Shown: positions 1 through 10,531 of the stretch, one piece after another
Layout: every line of letters starts with the position of its first letter
How positions within the stretch are numbered: the stretch's first letter is position 1
Assembly: GCA_035551835.1 (NCBI GenBank)
Contig: DASZMN010000083.1
Span: 1-23,635 of the forward strand
DNA length: 23,635 bases
Origin: Bog-473 sp035551835
Lineage (GTDB): Bacteria > Actinomycetota > Acidimicrobiia > Acidimicrobiales > RAAP-2
Direction: 5' to 3'
Notes under the pieces: generated by a model
The model's input: the letters and a program-made list of their open reading frames with translations, nothing else
Told to the model about the DNA's origin: nothing
Database searches by the model: none
Translations under genes and position numbers: made by a program

Positions 1-179
1 CCTACAAGCTGGTCGCCCGGGGCGACAGCGGCGGCCTGACCGGGATCACGGCCGACGACTGGTTCGTGACCGAGGAGCCCGACGAGACCACGCTCGTGCT
101 GTTCGCCGTCGCCCGCCGACCCCGCCGACCCCGCCGACCCCGCCGACCCCACCGATCCCGCCGGAGCAGCGCCGCCTAG
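1..179 (+). CDS. C-terminal end of an unidentified protein (5' truncated by the window)
   Basis: An open frame enters from the left edge (codons from base 3) and ends at TAG 177-179, directly abutting the coaE ATG at 180. It encodes about 58 residues. The first 37 look like a normal globular end (ADDWFVTEEPDETTLVLFAVAR), followed by an arginine/proline tail made by a 9-bp tandem repeat. The hydrophobic final strand after a Trp-Phe pair is reminiscent of the end of class I SAM-dependent methyltransferases, but this is only a guess; no motif is left in the window. The stop/start abutment (TAGATG) suggests co-transcription and coupling with coaE. Confidence 0.6.
   Translation, partial: YKLVARGDSGGLTGITADDWFVTEEPDETTLVLFAVARRPRRPRRPRRPHRSRRSSAA
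114..149 (+). repeat. Four perfect 9-bp tandem repeats (CGCCGACCC)
   Basis: CGCCGACCC occurs four times head to tail, followed by one degenerate unit at 150-158. The unit is a multiple of three and in frame, so it adds Arg-Arg-Pro steps to the C-terminus of the upstream gene without breaking it. It probably arose by slippage in GC-rich DNA. Confidence 0.9.
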
Positions 180-851
180 ATGCTCGCGGTCGGCCTCACG
201 GGAGGCATCGGCTCGGGGAAGTCGGCCGTCGCCGACCTGCTCGTCGAGCGGGGCGCCGTGCTGATCGACGCCGACCAAGTCGCCCGCGACGTCGTCAAAC
301 CGGGCGGCCCCGCCTACCAGCCGCTGATCGACCGCTTCGGGCCGGGCATCGTGGCCCCCGACGGCACGATCGACCGCCCGGCCCTGGCCGCCGTCGCCTT
401 CGCCGACGAGGAGTCCCGCCTGGCGCTCAATGGGATCACGCACCCGGCCATCGCCATCGCCATGATCGCGGCGCGCGACGCGCTGGCCGACACCGACCAC
501 ATCGTGGTCCTGGCCATCCCGCTCCTCACCGCGCTGCACCGCGAGACCGTGAAGCTGCACAAGGTCGTCGTCGTGGACGCGCCGGTCGACGTCGCCCTCG
601 AGCGGCTGCTCGCCCAGCGCGGCTTCGACCGGGCCGACGCCGAGGCGCGCATCCGCGCCCAGGTCTCGCGGGAGGAACGGGCCAAGGTGGCCGACTACGT
701 CCTCGACAACTCCGGCGACCGGGCCGCCCTCGAGCGCGAGGTGGCCAAGCTCTGGGACTGGCTACTGGTCGCGCAGAAGGAGCAGAAGGAGCAGGAGCAG
801 GAGCAGGCAGCGGCGGGGTCGGCGGCGCAGGAGGATCCGGGGCCGGCCTGA
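180..851 (+). CDS. coaE: Dephospho-CoA kinase
   Basis: CoaE phosphorylates the 3'-hydroxyl of dephospho-CoA with ATP, the last step of coenzyme A synthesis, in the cytoplasm. The 223-residue protein opens with the P-loop GGIGSGKS (residues 8-15), followed by the DAD motif (30-32) typical of CoaE, and the conserved C-terminal VLDNSGD segment. The core is of usual length (about 200 residues). A Gln/Glu-rich tail (from about 200) is encoded by slippage-type repeats at 774-803 (two CAGAAGGAG then two CAGGAG units) and is probably dispensable. The ATG at 180 abuts the stop of the preceding frame, so translation is likely coupled. coaE beside uvrB is a common actinobacterial neighbourhood. Confidence 0.95.
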   Translation: MLAVGLTGGIGSGKSAVADLLVERGAVLIDADQVARDVVKPGGPAYQPLIDRFGPGIVAPDGTIDRPALAAVAFADEESRLALNGITHPAIAIAMIAARDALADTDHIVVLAIPLLTALHRETVKLHKVVVVDAPVDVALERLLAQRGFDRADAEARIRAQVSREERAKVADYVLDNSGDRAALEREVAKLWDWLLVAQKEQKEQEQEQAAAGSAAQEDPGPA

Positions 852-908
852 CGGCCGGTCACGCTGCGTTGCCGCCGGGCCCTCGTCCGGCGCGTCACAC
901 CTCGCCGG

Positions 909-914
909 TAGCCT
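909..914 (+). promoter_or_regulatory. Probable -10 element of uvrB (TAGCCT), near-leaderless
   Basis: TAGCCT fits the TANNNT pattern and lies 9 nt before the uvrB ATG, with no Shine-Dalgarno sequence between them, so transcription probably starts at or just before the start codon. The preceding bases (CACACCTCGCCGG) closely resemble those before the uvrA -10. No -35 is evident. Confidence 0.5.
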
Positions 915-923
915 CGTTGGGTC

Positions 924-2969
924 ATGCCCGATTTCGAGGTCGTCTCCCCGTTCAAGCCCTCGGGTGACCAGCCGCAGGCCATCGCGTCCCTGGCCAACGG
1001 GGTGATCACGGGCGACCGCTATCAGACCCTCCAGGGCATCACGGGCTCGGGGAAGACGGCGACGATCGCCTGGATGATCGAGCAGGTCCAGCGCCCGACC
1101 CTGATCATCGAGCCGAACAAGTCGCTGGCCGCCCAGCTCTCCTCCGAGCTGCGCGACCTGTTCCCCAAGAACCGGGTCGAGTTCTTCGTCTCCTACTACG
1201 ACTACTACCAGCCCGAGGCGTACCTGCCCACGACGGACACCTACATCGAGAAGGACTCGTCCATCAACGACGAGATCGACCGGCTGCGCCACGCCACCAC
1301 CTCGTCGCTGCTCATGCGGCGCGACGTCATCGTCGTGGCCTCCGTCTCGTGCATTTACGGGCTGGGGTCCCCCGACGAGTACCGCGACCGCATCCTCGGG
1401 CTGGCGGTGGGGGAGCAGGTCGACCAGCGCGAGGTGCTGCGCCGCCTCGTGGACCTCCAGTACGCCCGCAACGACGTCAACCTCGTGCGTGGCACCTTCC
1501 GCGCCCGCGGCGACACGGTCGAGATCCACCCGGCGTACGAGGAGGCGGCGCTGCGGGTCGAGATGTTCGGCGACTCCATCGAACGCATCGTGCCCTTCGA
1601 CGTCATGACGGGCGAGATGGGCGACGAGATGGAGGACGTCGCCGTCTACGCCGCCACCCACTACGTGACCGGCGACGAGATCATCCAGCGCGCCGTCGGG
1701 ACGATCGAGGTGGAGCTGCGCGAGCGCCTCGGCGAGTTCGAGAAGGAGGGCAAGCTGCTCGAGGCGCAGCGCCTCCGGGTGCGCACCGAGCACGACCTCG
1801 AGATGCTGGCCGAGACGGGCGTGTGCTCGGGCGTCGAGAACTACAGCCGCCACCTCGACGGCCGGGCGCCGGGGGAGACCCCGTACACCCTGCTCGACTT
1901 CTTCCCCAAGGACTACCTCTGCGTCATCGACGAGAGCCACGTCGCCGTCCCGCAGCTGCACGGGCAGTACGCCGGCGACCGGTCGCGCAAGGACGTGCTC
2001 GTGGAGCACGGCTTCCGCCTGCCCTCGGCCCGGGACAACCGGCCGCTGCGCTTCGACGAGTTCGTCGAGCGGGTTCACCAGACCGTCTTCGTCTCCGCGA
2101 CACCCGGCCCGTTCGAGCTCGAGCAGTCCGACAACGTCGCCGAGCAGGTGATCCGCCCCACCGGGCTGGTCGACCCCGAGGTCACGATCATGCCGACCAG
2201 GGGGCAGATCGACGACCTGCTCGCCCGGATCACCAAGACGGTCGGTGCCGGCGGCCGCGTGCTGGTGACGACGCTGACCAAGAAGATGGCCGAGGACCTG
2301 ACCGACTACCTGTCCGAGGCCGGCGTGCGCGTGCAGTACCTGCACTCGGACATCGACACCATCACCCGCATCGAGATCCTGCGGGAGCTCCGCCTCGGCT
2401 CCATCGACGTGCTCGTCGGCATCAACCTCCTGCGCGAGGGTCTCGACCTGCCCGAGGTGGCGCTCGTGGCCATCCTCGACGCCGACAAGGAGGGCTTCCT
2501 GCGCTCGGCCTCCTCGCTGATCCAGACAATGGGCCGGGCGGCCCGCAACGTGGACGGCGTGGTGGTGCTCTACGCCGACACCATCACCGACTCCATGCGC
2601 GAGGCCGTCTCGGTCACCCAGCGTCGGCGCGAGGTCCAGACGGCGTACAACCTCGAGCACGGGATCGACCCGACGACCATCCGCAAGTCGGTCACCGACA
2701 TCCTCGAGCGCATCCGCGGCTCCGGGGGCGGGAGCACGTCGCGGGCGGGGCGCAGCCGGGCCGAGGTGCGGCGGAACGCCGCGGTGCGCGGGAACCGCCG
2801 GCCCGCCGAGTTCCTGGCCGAGGGCGACGCGTCGACGCCGGCCGAGGCGGTCGAGCTGATCACCCAGCTCGAGGTCGAGATGAAGGCCGCCGCCGCCGAC
2901 CTCCGCTACGAGGAAGCGGCGTTGCTGCGCGACGAGATCGCCGAGCTCCGCTCGTCGGTTCCGGGCTGA
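924..2969 (+). CDS. uvrB: Excinuclease ABC subunit B (UvrB)
   Basis: UvrB is the damage-verifying helicase-like subunit of nucleotide excision repair. It is loaded by UvrA and then recruits UvrC for incision. The 681 residues carry Walker A GITGSGKT (38-45), the aromatic beta-hairpin YYDYYQPEAY (91-100) that inserts between DNA strands, the DESH helicase motif (336-339), a complete C-terminal helicase half with QTMGRAARN, and a C-terminal UVR domain (about 640-676) that binds UvrC. Length is normal. The flexible Gly/Ser/Arg-rich stretch before the UVR domain is a usual linker. The ATG at 924 is supported by the conserved start (FKPSGDQPQAI close behind) and the adjoining -10. uvrA follows about 600 bp downstream. 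Confidence 0.98.
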   Translation: MPDFEVVSPFKPSGDQPQAIASLANGVITGDRYQTLQGITGSGKTATIAWMIEQVQRPTLIIEPNKSLAAQLSSELRDLFPKNRVEFFVSYYDYYQPEAYLPTTDTYIEKDSSINDEIDRLRHATTSSLLMRRDVIVVASVSCIYGLGSPDEYRDRILGLAVGEQVDQREVLRRLVDLQYARNDVNLVRGTFRARGDTVEIHPAYEEAALRVEMFGDSIERIVPFDVMTGEMGDEMEDVAVYAATHYVTGDEIIQRAVGTIEVELRERLGEFEKEGKLLEAQRLRVRTEHDLEMLAETGVCSGVENYSRHLDGRAPGETPYTLLDFFPKDYLCVIDESHVAVPQLHGQYAGDRSRKDVLVEHGFRLPSARDNRPLRFDEFVERVHQTVFVSATPGPFELEQSDNVAEQVIRPTGLVDPEVTIMPTRGQIDDLLARITKTVGAGGRVLVTTLTKKMAEDLTDYLSEAGVRVQYLHSDIDTITRIEILRELRLGSIDVLVGINLLREGLDLPEVALVAILDADKEGFLRSASSLIQTMGRAARNVDGVVVLYADTITDSMREAVSVTQRRREVQTAYNLEHGIDPTTIRKSVTDILERIRGSGGGSTSRAGRSRAEVRRNAAVRGNRRPAEFLAEGDASTPAEAVELITQLEVEMKAAAADLRYEEAALLRDEIAELRSSVPG

Positions 2970-3010
2970 TTCCACGCGGGGCCGCGACTCGGGCCCCGCC
3001 CTCGGCCGGC

Positions 3011-3038
3011 GGCCAGCGGCCAGCGGCCAGCAGCCAGC
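3011..3038 (+). repeat. Short 7-bp tandem repeat (GGCCAGC x3 plus one variant)
   Basis: Three GGCCAGC units and one AGCCAGC unit lie in the 110-bp gap between uvrB and the next gene. Non-coding; no function visible. Confidence 0.85.
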
Positions 3039-3065
3039 GCAGAGTGCCCCAATCTGGACCCCCTG

Positions 3066-3071
3066 TAGCGT
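3066..3071 (+). promoter_or_regulatory. Possible -10 (TAGCGT) for the SnoaL-like gene
   Basis: TAGCGT (TANNNT) sits 8 nt upstream of the ATG at 3080. No Shine-Dalgarno sequence is present, which fits leaderless initiation. Confidence 0.4.
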
Positions 3072-3079
3072 CGGGTCCC

Positions 3080-3460
3080 ATGCCCACCACGACACAGCTC
3101 CGCGAGGCGATGGCCCGCTACGCCGAGGCCGCCAGCTCCCGGGACGCCGACCGCTACGCCGCCCTCTTCACCCCCGACGCGGTGCAGGTGGACCCGTACC
3201 CGTCCGGGGTGCACAACGGGCGCGACGAGATCCGCACCTTCATCCAACAGTCCTTCGACGCCTGCGAGACGATGACGTTCGAGGTGGAGGAGTGCCATCC
3301 AGTGGCGGACAAGGCCGCCGTCCGGTTCCACATCACCATCGGGCTCGAGGCCGGCACGACGATGCACATCCGCGGCGTCGAGGTCTTCACGGTCACCGAC
3401 GACGGGCTGATCTCCGCCGTCGACGCCTACTGGGGTGACGAGGACGTGACCCTGGGCTAG
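3080..3460 (+). CDS. SnoaL-like / ketosteroid-isomerase-like (NTF2 fold) protein
   Basis: A 126-residue single-domain protein of the NTF2-like superfamily. It shows an N-terminal helix with the pattern ARYAEAASSRDADRYAALFTPDAV, then a strand with VDPYPSGVHNGRDEIRTFI, and a beta-sheet ending in TDDGLISAVDAYW. By its own numbering Tyr14 and Asp38 coincide with the general acid and base of bacterial ketosteroid isomerase, and Glu101 lies where that enzyme has its second acidic residue. An isomerase-type reaction is therefore possible, but the family is functionally diverse and the substrate is unknown. It lies between uvrB and uvrA with its own probable promoter, and no link to DNA repair can be inferred. 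Confidence 0.8.
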   Translation: MPTTTQLREAMARYAEAASSRDADRYAALFTPDAVQVDPYPSGVHNGRDEIRTFIQQSFDACETMTFEVEECHPVADKAAVRFHITIGLEAGTTMHIRGVEVFTVTDDGLISAVDAYWGDEDVTLG

Positions 3461-3558
3461 AGCGGGCTAGACGGCGACAGGGAGGCCGCCGCCTCGGTTC
3501 CGGCGGGACCGGCGCGGCGGCCTGACCAGGGCCCGCCGGACCTGACACAGCGCGCCGG

Positions 3559-3564
3559 TATCCT
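3559..3564 (+). promoter_or_regulatory. Probable -10 of uvrA (TATCCT), leaderless
   Basis: TATCCT ends 6 nt before the uvrA ATG and no ribosome-binding site is present, the arrangement of a leaderless mRNA. The upstream bases match those before the uvrB -10 at 12 of 17 positions (GACACAGCGCGCCGG here), indicating a shared promoter type. Confidence 0.55.
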
Positions 3565-3570
3565 GCCCGG

Positions 3571-6537
<2,967 letters not shown>

Positions 6538-6601
6538 GGAGAGCCGGGCCCCGCGGCGGTGGGCGGTCGCAGGTGCGTTGTCGCCCCGCGGAGGCGGCCG
6601 A

Positions 6602-6607
6602 TAGCTT
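6602..6607 (+). promoter_or_regulatory. Possible -10 (TAGCTT) with a ~110-nt leader before the sulfotransferase
   Basis: TAGCTT, in the context GGCCGATAGCTT, is the best TANNNT match in the 180-bp gap after uvrA. Transcription from here would give a leader of about 105 nt containing a perfect 14-bp palindrome (CCCTCGGCCGAGGG, 6638-6651). No known riboswitch was recognised. Confidence 0.35.
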
Positions 6608-6717
6608 GATTCGCCTGGTAGACGGGCGGGCGCGGTGCCCTCGGCCGAGGGGTCGGAGGTTGCCGCAAGACTGCAAGATTCGACCCGTTCCCCATGACGA
6701 CCAGGAAGGATGGCGCG

Positions 6718-7599
6718 ATGGCCGCAGTTGTCGACACCACCAGCAAGAGCATGCGGGACCGGCTGACCGACGTCGTCCAATGGGAACCGGCCCGTGACTC
6801 ACTCCGGCGGGGAGCGTGGGTGGTGGCCCGGACCAGGGCACAGGTGCTCGAGAAGCGTGGCGCCCTCCCCGACGTCGTCAACATCTATTCCGCGTCGTGC
6901 CCGAAGGCCGGCAGCCAGTGGATGAAGGCGCTGCTGCACCATCCGGTCGTCCGCTCCCACACGGGACTGTTCACCCTGCCACAGCGGGGCTACCACCTGA
7001 TGGACGTTCCGCCGAAGTTCCCGGCGGCAACGTTCGTCCCGGGGCTCTACGTCTCGTACGACTACTACAAGCAGATCGACAAGCCGCGCAACCACCGGCT
7101 GATCTACGTGTTCCGGGACCCGCGCGACATCGTGGTCTCGGCGTACTTCTCGGGCCTCAAGACGCACCGGGTCCTGGCCGACATCGGCGAGAGCCGCGCC
7201 GTCCTCCAGGGCACCTCGATGGACGAGGGGATGAACTTCCTCATCAAGAAGGGTGTGCAGAACCTCGGGGACATGGCGTCGTGGGTCGGCGTGGACGACG
7301 AGCACGTCCGTTCGTGGCGGCTCGAGGACATCGAGGCGGACGAGCCCGCGGCGATCCGGGGCATCCTCGAGCACTGCGGCGTCTCGCTTTCCGAATCCGA
7401 GATGGACACCGTCATTGCCGAGTGCACCCGCTCCGCGTTGCAGAGCAAAGATCTGGCCCGGCGCACGGACGGCTCGGAGTCGCACTACCGGGTGAAGCGC
7501 GAAGGCTACGAGGAGTTTCTGAAGCCCGAGCACTACGCCGCGATCGAGCGAATCCTGCCGGGATTCATCGAGAAGATGGGCTACCCGCCCTCACCCTGA
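6718..7599 (+). CDS. Sulfotransferase family protein (PAPS-dependent)
   Basis: Likely transfers a sulfonate group from PAPS to a hydroxyl or amine acceptor. The 293-residue protein has the 5'-phosphosulfate loop CPKAGSQW (61-68; PKSGTTW in classical family members, Lys63 retained) and the 3'-phosphate-binding segment YVFRDPRDIVVSAYF starting at 130, with Arg133 and a Ser at 141. A typical sulfotransferase end follows (HYRVKREGYEEFLKPEHYAAIERILPGFIEKMGY). An ATG at 6694 is in frame, but AGGAAGGA at 6703-6710 is ideally spaced (7 nt) for the ATG at 6718, so that start is chosen. There is no signal peptide. The next gene is a methyltransferase, so both may decorate one glycan, lipid or small molecule. 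The acceptor cannot be deduced. Confidence 0.88.
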   Translation: MAAVVDTTSKSMRDRLTDVVQWEPARDSLRRGAWVVARTRAQVLEKRGALPDVVNIYSASCPKAGSQWMKALLHHPVVRSHTGLFTLPQRGYHLMDVPPKFPAATFVPGLYVSYDYYKQIDKPRNHRLIYVFRDPRDIVVSAYFSGLKTHRVLADIGESRAVLQGTSMDEGMNFLIKKGVQNLGDMASWVGVDDEHVRSWRLEDIEADEPAAIRGILEHCGVSLSESEMDTVIAECTRSALQSKDLARRTDGSESHYRVKREGYEEFLKPEHYAAIERILPGFIEKMGYPPSP

Positions 7600-7605
7600 C
7601 CCATG

Positions 7606-7633
7606 TTGCCGGTCACCACACGCCATGTAATAT
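7606..7633 (+). promoter_or_regulatory. Probable sigma-70-type promoter for the methyltransferase gene
   Basis: TTGCCG (7606-7611) and TAATAT (7628-7633) are separated by 16 bp, a fair -35/-10 pair in otherwise very GC-rich DNA. Transcription would start near 7640, leaving a 70-nt leader. The methyltransferase can thus be expressed separately from the sulfotransferase. Confidence 0.5.
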
Positions 7634-7709
7634 CGGTCGACTTGGCTCGCGCGACGGTGAGATTCCTCGGTGCCCTTCGGCGGATCGCGACCACAAGGGG
7701 TCCTCAGAC

Positions 7710-8408
7710 GTGGAGAACGAGTTGACGACATCATCTACCGGGCGAGGCACCTCGTCGATGGCCCAGGACACGCCGCTGTGGCTGAACCTGGGCTGCGGGC
7801 ACAACTCGTCGGAGTCCTGGCAGAACTTCGACCGTTCCCCGATGATCGCGCTCCGTCGCCACATGTGGCTCAAGCGCCTGCTGAAGGTGGCGGGGGTCCT
7901 CAGCGACGAGCACATTCCGCCGTACCCGGACAACGTCAGCCGGAGGGACCTGGTCCGCCCGCTCCCGTTCGAGGACGGGTCGGTGAGCGCGATCTACTCG
8001 TCGCACATGCTCGAGCACATGTACATCGAGGACGCGCGCCGCCTTCTGCGCGAGTGCCATCGGGTCTCGCAGGGCGGGGCGGTGCTCCGGCTCGCGTTGC
8101 CCAACGCGATCCAGTACGCACGCGAGCTGGTCGAGGCCGGCGAGGACGACGGCGGCAAGGCCGCCCTCCACTACAACGAGATGCTGCGGGCCTACCCCGA
8201 GAACCGGCCGACCGGAGCGAAGCGCGTGGCGTTCACCGGCGGGTCCAACTGGCACAAGTGGCAGCCGACCCCCGGCCTCGTGCGCGCCATGCTGACCGAG
8301 GCGGGCTTCGGTGAGGTCAAGGAGTACGAGTACCGCGTGGGCACGCTGCCCGAGCTCGACATCGTCGAGGTGCGCGAGGACAGCATGTTCCTCGAGGCGC
8401 GGCGCTAG
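7710..8408 (+). CDS. Class I SAM-dependent methyltransferase
   Basis: A 232-residue Rossmann-fold methyltransferase if the GTG at 7710 is used. Motif I is LNLGCG (25-30). An acidic post-strand segment follows, then LPFEDGSVSAIYSSHMLEHM, where the HMLEH pattern marks the motif of small-molecule or surface-glycan methyltransferases in the type-11 group. A C-terminal strand containing GFGEVKEYEYRVG closes the fold. The GTG is preceded by AAGGGG 9 nt upstream; an in-frame ATG at 7758 would remove 16 poorly conserved residues and is an alternative. It lies 110 bp after the sulfotransferase on the same strand and converges with the DUF427 gene (25 bp gap). The substrate is unknown. Confidence 0.85.
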   Translation: MENELTTSSTGRGTSSMAQDTPLWLNLGCGHNSSESWQNFDRSPMIALRRHMWLKRLLKVAGVLSDEHIPPYPDNVSRRDLVRPLPFEDGSVSAIYSSHMLEHMYIEDARRLLRECHRVSQGGAVLRLALPNAIQYARELVEAGEDDGGKAALHYNEMLRAYPENRPTGAKRVAFTGGSNWHKWQPTPGLVRAMLTEAGFGEVKEYEYRVGTLPELDIVEVREDSMFLEARR

Positions 8409-8433
8409 CTGACGTCGCCCGGGCTCTCTCGGC

Positions 8434-9198
8434 TCAGGAGAAGGGCGACTCCGGCCGCTCGAGCTGGACGCCGTCGAGGAAGATGTCCAGCTTCTCGTTG
8501 TAGAACGCGATGAGCCCGGTGATCGGGAGGAGCTCGCGGGTGGGGAAGTCGTAGGTCCACGCCACGTCGGGATGCGTCCGGCCCTCGACGAGCGCCGACC
8601 AATATCCCGTCGTCGTGCCCTTGTAGGGGCACGAGGTGACGGTGTCGGTGGCGACGAGCTTGGTGAAGTCCACGTCGGTGCGGTTGAGGTAGTAGCGGGT
8701 GGGGAGCCCGGTCTCGAAGCACAGGACCGGTGACGACGACTCGGCGAGGACGACGCCGTGCGACTCGACGCGGACGGTCCGCGTGGAGCGGATGGAATCG
8801 ACCCTCGTGTAGGGGTTGCGCGGGTGGACGAAGACCTGCTCGTCCTCCTCGTACCAGGCGTCGAAGGCGGACCAATCGAAGCGCACGGTGTCGTCGAGGC
8901 CGGCGACCTTCGCCGCGCCGAGCACCTTCGCCGCCTTGGGGTGGTGCCGGTCGCCCAGCTTGACGCCGAAGATCTTCACGTCGCCGCGCGGCGACTCCTC
9001 GGTCTCGCCCTCTTCGACGAGGACATCGGCGCGGACGTCGGCGAGGGGGATGTAGTACTGCGGGAAGCCCGCCCATTCCCAGACGTAGCGGGCCTGCGTG
9101 GTGTCGACGACGGTCTGGCCGGCGAGCACGGCGCGGATCCGCCGAGGGACCGGCTCGACGTGGTTGGCCTGCACCAGGTTGGAGGGAAAGTCAGACAC
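8434..9198 (-). CDS. Tandem DUF427 domain protein
   Basis: A 254-residue protein with two DUF427-like units. The first is at about 20-120 (AVLAGQTVVDTTQARYVWE and a later charged region). The second, at about 135-250, carries the clear family signature: ESSSPVLCFETGLPTRYYL, then CPYKGTTTGYWS, then WTYDFPTRELLPITGLIAFYNEKLDIFLDGV. DUF427 proteins are small beta-rich cytoplasmic proteins with no firmly assigned reaction, so none is proposed. The start is GTG at 9198, with GGAGGT 6 nt before it. A CGCCGGTA-type promoter lies in the 76-bp gap after nadA, so it is probably transcribed on its own. Confidence 0.88.
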   Translation of the reverse strand: MSDFPSNLVQANHVEPVPRRIRAVLAGQTVVDTTQARYVWEWAGFPQYYIPLADVRADVLVEEGETEESPRGDVKIFGVKLGDRHHPKAAKVLGAAKVAGLDDTVRFDWSAFDAWYEEDEQVFVHPRNPYTRVDSIRSTRTVRVESHGVVLAESSSPVLCFETGLPTRYYLNRTDVDFTKLVATDTVTSCPYKGTTTGYWSALVEGRTHPDVAWTYDFPTRELLPITGLIAFYNEKLDIFLDGVQLERPESPFS

Positions 9199-9236
9199 GA
9201 AGCGACCTCCGGTCGATCAAATCGGCGTTGATCGGG

Positions 9237-9242
9237 ACCCTA
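9237..9242 (-). promoter_or_regulatory. Probable -10 (TAGGGT) of the DUF427 gene
   Basis: On the minus strand the sequence reads GCGCGCCGGTAGGGT. This TANNNT box is preceded by the same CGCCGG found before uvrA and uvrB. It would give a leader of about 30 nt that includes the strong Shine-Dalgarno sequence. Confidence 0.5.
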
Positions 9243-9274
9243 CCGGCGCGCCTTCGACCTTGACGCGGCCTGCG

Positions 9275-10369
9275 TCAGGTGATCGCGAGCATGCGCTCGA
9301 GCGCGACCTTGGCCCATTCGGCCGTGTCGGCGTCGACCACGATGCGGTTGCGGACTTCACCGTCGACGAGCCCTTCGAGGATCCAGGCCAGGTGCGGGGG
9401 GTCGATGCGCGACATGGTCGAGCACGGGCACACCAGCGGGTCGAGGCAAACCACCGTCTTGTCGGGCGACTCGTGGTCGAGCCGGTTCACGAGGTGGATC
9501 TCGGTGGCGACGCCGATGACCGACCCGGGTGGTGCGGCGGCGACGGCCTTGATGATGGCGTCGGTCGACCCGGTGACGTCGCCCAGCTCGACGACCTCGT
9601 GGGCGCACTCGGGGTGGACCATGACGATGCCGCCGGGGTACTCGGCGCGGAAGGCCTCGACGTGCTCGGGCCGGAAGCGCTGGTGCACCGAGCAGTGGCC
9701 CTTCCACAACAGCAGCGTCGACTCCTTGACCTCGCGGTCGGTGAGGCCGCCGAGGGCCTGGCGCGGGTTCCAGACGCGCATGTCGTCGCTGCCGTAGCCG
9801 AGCTCGTAGCCGGTGTTGCGCCCGAGGTGCTGGTCCGGGAAGAAGAGGACCCGGTCGCCCCGCTCGAGCGCCCAGGTCAGGACGGCGCGGGCGTTGGACG
9901 AGGTGCACACCGCGCCGCCCTTGCGTCCGACGAAGGCCTTCAGGGCGGCGGCGGAGTTCATGTAGGTGACCGGGATCAGCCGGTCGACGTCGATCACCTG
10001 GGCCAGCTCGTCCCAGGCCTCCTCGACCTGGTCGATGTCGGCCATGTCCGCCATGGAGCAGCCGGCGTTCAGGTCCGGCAGCAGCACCTGCTGGTGGTCA
10101 CCCGTCAGCACGTCGGCGGACTCGGCCATGAAGTGGACGCCGCAGAACACGATGAACTCGGCGTCGGCCTGCCCGGCGGCGATGCGGGAGAGGCCGAAGG
10201 AGTCGCCCCGGGCGTCCGCCCAGCGCATCACGTCGTCGCGCTGGTAGTGGTGGCCGACCACGAAGAGCCGGGAGCCGAGCGCCGCCTTGGCGTCGCCGAT
10301 CATGACGGCGAGCTCGTCGTCGGCCGCGGCGGAGTAGCGCTCGGGGAGAGGCGCCTGGAGCCTGAGCAT
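9275..10369 (-). CDS. nadA: Quinolinate synthase A
   Basis: NadA condenses iminoaspartate with dihydroxyacetone phosphate to quinolinate, the NAD precursor, using an oxygen-sensitive [4Fe-4S] cluster. The 364 residues show the three cluster cysteine sites: NAGCSMAD (Cys104), HPECAHEV (Cys255) and CPC (Cys314/Cys316). Other family motifs are GHHYQRDDVM, FCGVHFMAESADVL, TYMNSAA and FFPDQHLGRNTGY. Length is normal for the long NadA type. The ATG at 10369 has AAGGGGG about 8 nt upstream. The usual partners nadB and nadC are not in the window. It is divergent from uvrC, with 162 bp between the starts. Confidence 0.97.
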   Translation of the reverse strand: MLRLQAPLPERYSAAADDELAVMIGDAKAALGSRLFVVGHHYQRDDVMRWADARGDSFGLSRIAAGQADAEFIVFCGVHFMAESADVLTGDHQQVLLPDLNAGCSMADMADIDQVEEAWDELAQVIDVDRLIPVTYMNSAAALKAFVGRKGGAVCTSSNARAVLTWALERGDRVLFFPDQHLGRNTGYELGYGSDDMRVWNPRQALGGLTDREVKESTLLLWKGHCSVHQRFRPEHVEAFRAEYPGGIVMVHPECAHEVVELGDVTGSTDAIIKAVAAAPPGSVIGVATEIHLVNRLDHESPDKTVVCLDPLVCPCSTMSRIDPPHLAWILEGLVDGEVRNRIVVDADTAEWAKVALERMLAIT

Positions 10370-10531
10370 TCTGTCTGCCCCCTTCACGGGAGAGCATCGA
10401 TCTGGCCGGCGGGGACAGCCTGGTCGCCCATCCGCGGGTATGTCGGCCTCGATGCGAGGTTGTGTGCCGGAAACCAGGCCGGCACCGTCAGTGTACCGCC
10501 CGGTCCCACTGGCTGCGCGAGAGTGGGATCG

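Noticed and set aside
6638..6651. 14-bp palindrome in the sulfotransferase leader as an operator or riboswitch element
   Set aside because: It is GC-only apart from two T/A pairs and could be chance in such DNA; no conserved riboswitch core is recognisable.
8409..8433. GCCCGGGC palindrome between the convergent methyltransferase and DUF427 genes as a terminator
   Set aside because: The stem is only four base pairs with no loop, and there is no T tract; it is too weak to call.
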